Positions 1 through 5,569 of a DNA stretch of 7,318 nt are shown in pieces. Made by a program: the position numbers and the translations under genes. The notes under the pieces are model-generated. The model was not told the DNA's origin. It searched no databases and saw only the letters and a program-made list of their open reading frames with translations. Numbering within the stretch: the stretch's first letter is position 1; the number at the start of each line of letters is the position of its first letter. Source of the stretch: an uncultured Clostridium sp. (GTDB taxonomy: Bacteria > Bacillota > Clostridia > Lachnospirales > Lachnospiraceae); NCBI GenBank assembly GCA_900541315.1, contig UQJF01000139.1, forward strand, positions 1-7,318, given 5' to 3'.

Positions 1-53
1 TTACTACCACACGGACCTGAACCGTGCGCGTCTGCCAATTCCGCCACTTCTGC
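1..53 (-). tRNA. tRNA-Leu (anticodon CAG), 5' part, cut by the window edge
   Basis: Read on the minus strand, position 53 is nucleotide 1 of a leucine tRNA. The 5' acceptor strand GCAGAAG is at 53-47. It is followed by TG, a D-arm with the GGC/AGA-type leucine D-loop, and an anticodon arm with stem CACGG/CCGTG. The seven-base loop TTCAGGT carries anticodon CAG (window 17-19), which reads CUG codons. The bases after the anticodon stem begin the long variable arm expected of a class II leucine tRNA. The variable arm, T-arm and 3' acceptor strand lie beyond the window. A consensus promoter sits just upstream at 90-118. Confidence 0.93.
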
Positions 54-60
54 ATCTCTG

Positions 61-83
61 CGTTGCTATTTTCTCAAGCAACG
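61..83 (-). other. Hairpin in the tRNA-Leu leader
   Basis: CGTTGCT (61-67) and AGCAACG (77-83) form a perfect 7-bp inverted repeat around a 9-nt loop. If the promoter at 90-118 fires about 7 nt past its -10 box, transcription starts at about 83. The precursor tRNA would then begin with this hairpin, leaving only seven unpaired bases before tRNA nucleotide 1. No U-run follows it, so it is not a terminator. It may protect the 5' end or affect RNase P access, but that role is inference. Confidence 0.5.
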
Positions 84-89
84 TAGATG

Positions 90-118
90 ATTATATCGTA
101 AAACAGATCGTTTGTCAA
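90..118 (-). promoter_or_regulatory. Consensus sigma-70/sigma-A promoter of tRNA-Leu
   Basis: On the minus strand there is an exact TTGACA -35 box (113-118), a 17-bp spacer (96-112) and an exact TATAAT -10 box (90-95). Both hexamers match the housekeeping consensus perfectly at the optimal spacing, as is common for stable RNA genes. The start point should fall near 83, giving a leader of about 30 nt before the tRNA. Confidence 0.88.
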
Positions 119-190
119 CAGTGATTTTGAATTTTTTGAAAAGGCGAATACACTCATTTTAGTTTATGTACGATCACATTAAATAATACA

Positions 191-215
191 AAATTGTGTT
201 AAATGTACACAATTT
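191..215. repeat. Perfect 9-bp inverted repeat
   Basis: AAATTGTGT (191-199) and ACACAATTT (207-215) are exact inverted copies separated by 7 nt. There is no flanking T-run long enough to call it a terminator. It lies about 75 bp upstream of the tRNA promoter and could be a repressor operator or a weak hairpin at the end of a transcript. No regulator can be assigned. Confidence 0.5.
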
Positions 216-380
216 CATTTAGCCCAATTTTTCCACAGCATTTTAAAGGCCCCAGCTCAAGCCATCTGATCATCGGTCTCTACCTGAAAAGTGACATAGC
301 AGGACGTTCATCTTCTGTATTTCCTCTCAAAAAAATCTCACCATAGCTACTCATATCCAATGAAATAACAACGACCTCGC

Positions 381-425
381 AAAAAGGAGCCTTTGCCCGG
401 AAATATATCAGGTAAAGGCCCCTTT
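381..425 (-). terminator. Intrinsic terminator of the lac-gal operon
   Basis: Read on the minus strand, the arms at 425-411 and 397-383 pair over 15 positions, with one G-U wobble and one A-C mismatch, around a 13-nt loop. The end of the 3' arm merges into a run of five T (385-381). This is the canonical Rho-independent layout. It lies about 150 bp past the last galT remnant codon and is the natural end of the operon. The opposite strand has only a weak T-run, so I call it minus only. Confidence 0.8.
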
Positions 426-467
426 CTATAATGTCAAGTCCTAAAGTATTGATTTTATGTACATGCC

Positions 468-496
468 ATTATAGGAAGGTTTTGTAAAAATATAAA
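468..496 (-). promoter_or_regulatory. Possible promoter just ahead of the terminator
   Basis: On the minus strand an exact TATAAT (468-473) lies 17 bp after TTTATA (491-496), which matches four of six -35 positions. A transcript starting near 461 would reach the terminator U-run after only about 80 nt with no obvious coding sequence. It could make a small RNA, or it may be a chance match in AT-rich sequence. Confidence 0.25.
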
Positions 497-510
497 ATTT
501 AAACCGCCTG

Positions 511-591
511 CTAACCGGTCAGTTCGTATCGGCTTTTACAAAGTTTCGATAAACCGTCCGAAAGCAATTCTTCCCTTAAAGGCTTTGAAAC
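511..591 (-). other. Unassigned 26-codon open tail after the galT breakpoint
   Basis: Just past the point where galT stops resembling its family, a different minus-strand frame stays open for 26 codons from about 591 to a TAG at 511-513. It encodes a charged, plausible-looking peptide (KPLREELLSDGLSKL, then ELTG at the end). It has no start of its own and I do not recognise it. It may be the 3' end of another gene joined to galT by a deletion, or a chance open stretch. Confidence 0.25.
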
Positions 592-881
592 CTGGATCTG
601 ACAACAGACGGCAGCGGAGTTAACAGCCCCATGATCCTGGTATCAAATAGATCTTTCCAAGCGATGGTATCTTCTTCTAGAATTCCCTGCTGATGAGCAT
701 AAGAGACCATATCTTCCAGAATTTCAGCTAATGGCCGGCTTTTCAGGATTTCTTCTTCATGAAACTCCGCAAGACGAAAGAGGTCTAATAACTGATTTGT
801 CACAAAAATCTGATCATCCTTTGATACCAGACCACATTTTAAGCCATAAGCCACAAGTTCATTGATCTGTGTATCGATCAT
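576..881 (-). pseudogene. galT: Truncated galactose-1-phosphate uridylyltransferase (type 2 GalT), N-terminal ~95 residues
   Basis: Intact GalT moves UMP from UDP-glucose to galactose-1-phosphate in the Leloir pathway. The 101-residue product matches the opening of the Firmicute GalT family: an INELVAYGLKCGLVS-type helix, a VTNQLL-type segment, and the TPLPSVV motif near residue 90. The family is normally close to 500 residues. Family-like sequence ends at about residue 95 (RSRF), and the next residues (QSL, stop) do not continue it. Everything carrying the uridylyl-transfer site is absent, so it should be inactive. The start is well supported: AGGGGG at 891-896 lies 9 nt upstream of ATG, and only 15 bp separate it from the galE stop, as in an intact operon. 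The family call rests on remembered conserved motifs, not a search. Confidence 0.78.
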
Positions 882-896
882 AGCAATCTTCCCCCT

Positions 897-1694
897 TTAA
901 TCAGCTTTGTACCCATGTGGATGGGCCTGATGCCATTTCCAGGCTGTTTCAATGATTACTCTCAGATCTGCATACTGCGGTTTCCATCCCAGGATACCTT
1001 TTGCTCTTCCACTGGAAGCAATCAGAGTTGATGGATCTCCTGCTCTTCGTGCTTCTTCCTTTGCAGGGATCGGATGTCCGGTTACTTCTCTGGCAGTTTC
1101 CACAACCTCTTTCACAGTAAAGCCGACTCCGTTTCCAAGGTTAAAGATATCGCTCTTTCCGCCGTTTCGCAGATAGTTCATAGCCAGAATATGTGCCTGA
1201 GCGAGGTCATTGACATGGATATAATCCCTTACGCAGGTGCCATCTTTTGTATCATAATCCGTACCGAAAATGGAAATATACTCTCTCTGGTGGTTCGGTA
1301 CCTGAAGAATCAGCGGGATCAGATGTGTTTCAGGATTATGAGCCTCACCAATTTTTCCATTCGGATGCGCGCCACAGGCATTAAAGTAGCGCAGGGAAAC
1401 ATATCTTAAATTGTGTGCGATGGAGGTCCAGTGGAACATTTTTTCCATGGACAGCTTCGTTTCGCCATAGCAGTTGGTCGGAACAGTCGGATCGGTTTCC
1501 AGGATTGGAATGCTCTCAGGCTCTCCATACGTTGCCGCTGTGGACGAAAAGACGATCTTGTCAATTCCATGCATGCTCTCCAAAAGCACCTCGGTACCGC
1601 ATAAATTATTACTGTAATACTTAAGCGGGTCCTTCATGCTTTCCCCGACCTTGGAACTTGCTTCAAAGTGAATGACACCGTCGATATCTTCTTC
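897..1694 (-). pseudogene. galE: UDP-glucose 4-epimerase lacking its N-terminal ~73 residues
   Basis: GalE interconverts UDP-galactose and UDP-glucose using bound NAD. About 265 residues remain, matching the family from an EEDIDGVIHF-type segment to the end. Present are the SSTAATYG segment, the catalytic YxxxK in NCYGETK, the RYFNACGAH stretch, the DGTCVRDYIHVNDLA block and the C-terminal substrate domain ending in a WKWHQAHP motif. Missing is the start of the Rossmann fold with its TGGAGYIGSH-type NAD loop. In HFEASS a glutamate replaces the usual small residue of HFAASS/HFAG, which also hints at decay. The frame continues upstream into galK sequence without a stop to about 1790. The first in-frame ATG is at 1637, and translation from there (246 residues) could not rebuild an NAD site. 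The TAA stop is at 897-899, 15 bp before galT. Confidence 0.88.
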
Positions 1695-1894
1695 TGTATG
1701 GTTTCCTCCGATCTCGCTTCTGCCCGGTGCACTGAATATCTCTACTTCATCCGCACCGAACGTGGCATTTGGTAAAGTGCCTGCTCATAACGCTTTTTCT
1801 CATACGGAATAATATACGGATCCGCATAAATCTCAGTTAATCGTTCATCCAACCGTCCTTCATGGATTGCCTCAATGATCTTGTTCGTTCTCAT
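1695..1894 (-). pseudogene. galK: Galactokinase 5' remnant, frameshifted and fused to galE
   Basis: Galactokinase phosphorylates galactose to galactose-1-phosphate, the first Leloir step after mutarotation. The ATG at 1892-1894 has a good ribosome binding site (AAAGGTGG, 1902-1909) and begins MRTNKIIEAIHEGRLDERL, a typical Firmicute GalK opening. This frame ends at a TAG (1742-1744) after 50 residues. The next frame then encodes FGADEVEIFSAPGRSEIGG followed by NHT, the unmistakable galactokinase signature that normally continues with DH. The two frames are offset, best explained by one lost base near 1761-1775. After NHT the sequence changes at 1693-1697 into galE. About 320 residues, including the ATP and sugar sites, are gone. 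It follows the acetyltransferase gene by 45 bp in the same operon. Confidence 0.85.
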
Positions 1895-1939
1895 AATCCA
1901 TCCACCTTTTGTTTTCCGAAAGCCATTTCTGGTTCTGTC

Positions 1940-2596
1940 TTAATCCATTTTCTTTTCTGATGCATACGGGAAATCTACTTTCATATCCCGAAAATAATAC
2001 TCTTTATCCCGATCACTGATTTCTCTTAAAATCCTGCAGGGATTTCCTACTGCTACTACATTGGCCGGAATATCCCTTGTTACCACACTGCCGGCCCCGA
2101 TCACGGTATTATCGCCAATGGAAACACCCGGCAAAATGGCAGCATTACTGCCGATCCACACATTTTTACCAATATAGATCGGTAGGGAGTAATGCGCTGC
2201 CATTTCCCTGTAGTGTGGATCGACCGAATGCCCAGTTGTGCAGATGGTCACATTGGGGCCGATCATTGTCAGGTCTCCAATGTGTACCTCTCCATCATCA
2301 ATGATTGTCAGATTAAAATTTGCATAGAAATAATCACCTAAATATACATGCTTCCCGTAAGACATATGGAGCCCATCTTCGATATACACATGATCCCCAC
2401 AAGAACCAAGCAGTTCCTTTAAAATTTTTAGCCGCCGATCCTGATCTCCCGGTCTGCAGTGATTATAATCAAACATCAATTCTTTGCAGTCTTTCCGCTC
2501 ATTTTCCAGGCGTTCTTCTATCTCCTGATTGACCAGATCTACATGCCCGGATTCATAAAACAGCATGCCTGCTTTTATACGTTCTTCCAGATTCAT
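1940..2596 (-). CDS. lacA: Galactoside O-acetyltransferase (maltose/galactoside acetyltransferase family)
   Basis: The enzyme transfers an acetyl group from acetyl-CoA to a sugar hydroxyl. In lac operons it is thought to detoxify non-metabolised galactosides. The 218-residue length fits the LacA/Maa family. The N-terminal ~60 residues form the helical maltose-acetyltransferase cap. Residues ~70-185 are left-handed beta-helix hexapeptide repeats (for example VYIEDG, VYLGDY, VHIGDL, IYIGKN, VWIGSN, VSIGDN, TVIGAG). The catalytic histidine is H123 in TTGHSVD, equivalent to H115 of E. coli LacA, and the closing VAVGNPCRIL motif is present. It lies 76 bp after lacM, with only a modest GGGGA site 7 nt before the ATG, so it may be translated less well than its neighbours. 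The fold is certain. Galactosides as substrate are inferred from context. Confidence 0.9.
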   Translation of the reverse strand: MNLEERIKAGMLFYESGHVDLVNQEIEERLENERKDCKELMFDYNHCRPGDQDRRLKILKELLGSCGDHVYIEDGLHMSYGKHVYLGDYFYANFNLTIIDDGEVHIGDLTMIGPNVTICTTGHSVDPHYREMAAHYSLPIYIGKNVWIGSNAAILPGVSIGDNTVIGAGSVVTRDIPANVVAVGNPCRILREISDRDKEYYFRDMKVDFPYASEKKMD

Positions 2597-2672
2597 TTTT
2601 CATTCCCCATACAATACACAGATGTTTCCATTTCGTTTCACACGATGGTTATTTTTCCGGTTGCGCGGAGGC

Positions 2673-3626
2673 TTAGCAGATGGCAAAGGAATAGGAAATA
2701 ACATTTTCTGCATTGATGCGGTATGCTTCCTCCACGTCACTTCCCCAGCTGTCAATTCCACCAACACCTCTTACTGCGCCACAAACGCACAGAACAGTCC
2801 TTCTTGCCGGCGGCAGTTCTTCATAGTGTGTTGCGTTTTCAATCTCTTCTGCTGTATATGGCAGGCAGGAAAAAGCAAACGGCTCGTCTGTTTTTTCAAT
2901 TTTTAAGATCTGCAAAGAATAATCCCTTCTGTTGTTATCAAGACTCGTATATCTCGTAACCTCCAGCCAGTCCGTATCCATATGCATTCCACAATCCTGC
3001 GGAACAAGGTATGGGGTAAGGCTTAAATCACTCACCTGATATACCCCTTTTACAGCGCCTGCTTTCCGGTCCGGATAGGTTTCTCCGGATAAGCCCTCAT
3101 ACATGTAGCTGTCTGCAAGTGTCGGCATAATGAATCTCATGCCAAACACAGGAAGCTCCGGGAGACCCTTTACTCCGTGGTATTCTACATCCACCCTGAT
3201 TTTTCCGTTTCCGGTCACAGTATAGCTTACCAGAACCGTCGCGGAAGGATTGCTGATGGTCTTATAGGTGAATTTTACAATGATCTCATCTGCAGATACA
3301 TCGCCCTCATAGATATTATTGTCCGGAGCATACTGCTTCTGCATTTCACCGTCCATGATGACTTCGACATTCTGACAGTCGATAAACGTATCTGCTGCCA
3401 TCCAGCTGCCGCTTTTAATATGGAATTTGCTTCCTCGGTCGTTATCTGTCAGTGCTCTCCAGAAGGTCGGCTTCGGGCAACGGTACAGCCATTCATAGCC
3501 GTTTTTTACAATAGACTCCAGACCGCCCTGAGCATAAGAGAACGTATAGTCGAACCCTTTTCCGTGTACACCAAGCACATAATCACCATAGACCACTCTC
3601 AATTTCCCATTATCTGTATAAGCCAT
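2673..3626 (-). CDS. lacM: Beta-galactosidase small subunit LacM (GH2 family)
   Basis: LacM completes the active site of heterodimeric LacLM beta-galactosidase and corresponds to the C-terminal third of E. coli LacZ. The 317 residues match the ~318 of lactobacillus LacM. The opening MAYTDNGKLRVVYGD, the GGLESIVKNGYEWLYR segment (34-49) and TFWRALTDNDRGSKF (54-68) are characteristic. Near the C-terminus, VGGIDSWG places W294 where LacZ has W999, which lines the substrate pocket. The ATG overlaps the end of lacL by 17 bp, and its Shine-Dalgarno (GAGG, 3634-3637) lies inside the last lacL codons 7 nt upstream, which points to translational coupling. This overlap matches the one I recall for lactobacillus lacLM, arguing that two genes are the native state and not a frameshifted lacZ. 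Confidence 0.93.
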   Translation of the reverse strand: MAYTDNGKLRVVYGDYVLGVHGKGFDYTFSYAQGGLESIVKNGYEWLYRCPKPTFWRALTDNDRGSKFHIKSGSWMAADTFIDCQNVEVIMDGEMQKQYAPDNNIYEGDVSADEIIVKFTYKTISNPSATVLVSYTVTGNGKIRVDVEYHGVKGLPELPVFGMRFIMPTLADSYMYEGLSGETYPDRKAGAVKGVYQVSDLSLTPYLVPQDCGMHMDTDWLEVTRYTSLDNNRRDYSLQILKIEKTDEPFAFSCLPYTAEEIENATHYEELPPARRTVLCVCGAVRGVGGIDSWGSDVEEAYRINAENVISYSFAIC

Positions 3627-5511
3627 AATAATACCTCACTTCCTGCATAGCCGGCTTCTCCACACGGTTTGCAAATACAATTCCATCTCCTGAAAATTCA
3701 TAATCGGAAGGTCTGTCATCAAAGTCTCCACCATAGCGGAGCACTTCTTTCCCCGTAACTTCATCCTTCACATAAAGTGCCTGATCAATAAAGTCCCAGA
3801 TAAATCCACCATGGTACATGTCATATTTATCAATCAGGTGCATATAGGTGCCAAGTCCACCCATGGAGTTCCCCATGTCATGCATGAACTCACATAAGAG
3901 GTAAGGCTTCTTCGGATCATTGTCCAAATATTCTTCGATCTCATACGGCTTTGCATACATACGGCTTTCCACATCGGAAATTGTGTCTTCATAAGCTCTG
4001 TTATAGAAGGAGCTTTCATAATGGATCAGGCGGCCGTCTTGTTTCTCTTTATAATAGGTGTTCATGGCCTCGATATCATCCCCAGCATAAGACTCATTTC
4101 CCAGGGACCAGAATAAAATGGCGGTATGGTTTTTAAACGTTTCAAAGTTGCTTCTGGCTCTGTCTACCACAGCCTCTTTCCACTGCGGGATTGATCCCGG
4201 CACGTTGCAGGAAGGTTCGATCGCACCAAGCTTCTGGAAGGTTCCGTGGCTTTCTAAGTTGTTTTCAGCCATCATATAGATTCCTGCTGCGTCGCACATA
4301 TAATACCACGGGATCTGATCCGGATAATGGCAGGTGCGCACGGCATTGATATTATTTCTTAAGATGCATTCAATATCGGACTTCATTTCGTTCATACTGA
4401 TGCAGCGGCCTGTTTTAGGGCTCCACTCGTGACGGTTCACACCGGTCAGGACCAGGCGTTTCCCATTTAAATGGATCACCTTGTCGATCACATCGATCCG
4501 TCTAAAGCCGATGTCATACGGTACTACTTCAGCCAGATTTCCGCTTTCATCCGTCAGCTCCACATATGCATGGTACAGATACGGGTGATGGTTGTCCCAG
4601 GCTTTTACCTGCGCATCATCTGTCTGAATTTCTTCAGTGTAGATTCCGTTTTTCTCCTGCAGGGCAGCAGATTTTTCCAGCACAACACTGCCTTCCTGAT
4701 CCTTTAACACAAACCGGGCATTGATCTTCCGGTTCTCTGGTGCGGATACTTTCAGATTTACGGATAATTTGCCGCTCGCATTATCCTTATACAATTCCGG
4801 GCGGAACCACACATCCTCCAGATGAATCTTAGGAACCGCACGCAGGGTAACATTTCTGAAAATTCCAAAAAAGCGGAAGAAATCCTGATCTTCCAGAAAT
4901 GCTGCCGTACTCATCTTATGCACCTGTACCGCCAGTACATTGCCCTTTTCCCGGATGAATGGTGTCAGATCAAACTCGGAAGGAGTAAAGCTGTCCTCTG
5001 CATATCCTACGAACTGACCGTTCAGCCACAGATACATTGCCTCTTCCACGCCTTCAAAGCAGATACGGACTCTCTTGGAACACAGCTCCGGATCCAGATC
5101 AAAGCGTTTGATATAGGAACCTACCGGATTATACTCAGCTTCGCTGAACATTCCGGCTCCGTCTCCGGTGCTCTCCATACTGTAGGCGCCTCTGCGGTAT
5201 TCTTTTCCCTCCCATGGGTACATGGTATTGATGTAGCGGATCTTATCATATCCAGCCAGTTCAATATGGCCCGGCACCATAATCTTATCAAAGTTTTTCG
5301 CATCAAAATCCTCTTCATAGAAGTTTTCCGGTCTGCTCTTAACATTCTTACTGAAAGCAAATTCCCACTGTCCATTTAAAGACTGGATTAGTGCATTTTC
5401 CTTCTTTTCCAGTGCTTCATAGCTTTCATAATAAGTATGATCGCTGTGCGCTTCCAGCTGATTTACCCGGAATACTTCCGGATTATCCAACCATTTCATA
5501 TCTGCATTCAT
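3610..5511 (-). CDS. lacL: Beta-galactosidase large subunit LacL (GH2 family)
   Basis: LacL hydrolyses lactose to glucose and galactose together with LacM, in the cytoplasm (there is no signal peptide). The 633 residues match the ~628 of known LacL. Domains run from the GH2 sugar-binding domain (VNQLEAHSDH near 17, LNGQWEFAFS near 45, SFTPSEFDLTPF near 174) through the immunoglobulin-like domain (~225-335) to the TIM barrel (~340-633). Barrel motifs are GVNRHEW (357-363), NNLESHG (417-423), WSLGNES with acid/base E473, and LLCEFMHDMGNSMGG with nucleophile E541. Together these make a complete catalytic set. The start is supported by AAGGAG at 5522-5527. The gene follows the symporter by 58 bp containing a hairpin, and it overlaps lacM. 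Confidence 0.95.
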   Translation of the reverse strand: MNADMKWLDNPEVFRVNQLEAHSDHTYYESYEALEKKENALIQSLNGQWEFAFSKNVKSRPENFYEEDFDAKNFDKIMVPGHIELAGYDKIRYINTMYPWEGKEYRRGAYSMESTGDGAGMFSEAEYNPVGSYIKRFDLDPELCSKRVRICFEGVEEAMYLWLNGQFVGYAEDSFTPSEFDLTPFIREKGNVLAVQVHKMSTAAFLEDQDFFRFFGIFRNVTLRAVPKIHLEDVWFRPELYKDNASGKLSVNLKVSAPENRKINARFVLKDQEGSVVLEKSAALQEKNGIYTEEIQTDDAQVKAWDNHHPYLYHAYVELTDESGNLAEVVPYDIGFRRIDVIDKVIHLNGKRLVLTGVNRHEWSPKTGRCISMNEMKSDIECILRNNINAVRTCHYPDQIPWYYMCDAAGIYMMAENNLESHGTFQKLGAIEPSCNVPGSIPQWKEAVVDRARSNFETFKNHTAILFWSLGNESYAGDDIEAMNTYYKEKQDGRLIHYESSFYNRAYEDTISDVESRMYAKPYEIEEYLDNDPKKPYLLCEFMHDMGNSMGGLGTYMHLIDKYDMYHGGFIWDFIDQALYVKDEVTGKEVLRYGGDFDDRPSDYEFSGDGIVFANRVEKPAMQEVRYYYGLYR

Positions 5512-5537
5512 GTTCTATCTTCTCCTTTTCTAAAATA

Positions 5538-5563
5538 AGCCCCTAAAGAAAACTTTAGAGGCT
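5538..5563 (-). terminator. Intercistronic hairpin between symporter gene and lacL (attenuator or mRNA-processing element)
   Basis: On the minus strand AGCCTCTAAAG (5563-5553) and CTTTAGGGGCT (5548-5538) pair over 11 bp with one wobble around a TTTT loop. It begins 6 nt after the symporter stop codon. The sequence after the stem is TATTTTAG, a short and interrupted U-run, so termination is probably partial. Such a hairpin can protect the upstream message or set the ratio of symporter to enzyme. It is unlikely to end the operon because lacL follows at once without a visible promoter. Confidence 0.6.
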
Positions 5564-5569
5564 ATTGAT

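Larger units (their letters stand above)
121..575. other. Gene-poor AT-rich stretch between galT remnant and tRNA promoter
   Basis: I see no gene with a start, a ribosome binding site and a recognisable product here. The stretch holds an inverted repeat at 191-215, an intrinsic terminator at 381-425, a possible promoter at 468-496, and two unassigned open minus-strand stretches (280-468 and 511-591). The 280-468 frame has no start until 354 and runs through the terminator hairpin. It is therefore more likely chance than coding. Confidence 0.6.

Noticed and set aside
245..422. Direct repeat AAAGGCCCC at 245-253 and 414-422
   Set aside because: Nine bases only, one copy being part of the terminator stem. 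Flanking sequence does not match, so chance is enough.
427..432. Plus-strand TATAAT as a promoter
   Set aside because: No acceptable -35 lies 16-18 bp upstream and no plus-strand gene follows.
432..437. Minus-strand TTGACA as a -35 box ahead of the terminator
   Set aside because: The hexamer 17 bp downstream is TACCTG, a poor -10 that lies within the terminator hairpin.
952..1624. Several plus-strand open frames of 63-111 codons opposite galE
   Set aside because: They are antisense shadows of a clearly recognisable GalE frame, with no ribosome binding sites and no family-like residues.
3610..3626. lacL/lacM junction as a frameshifted lacZ pseudogene
   Set aside because: Subunit lengths, the 17-bp overlap and a dedicated Shine-Dalgarno site match native LacLM, so a broken gene is not needed.
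4822..5379. Plus-strand open frame of 185 codons opposite lacL
   Set aside because: The minus frame carries full LacL domain and motif conservation. The plus frame is cysteine/histidine-rich antisense text with no recognisable domain.
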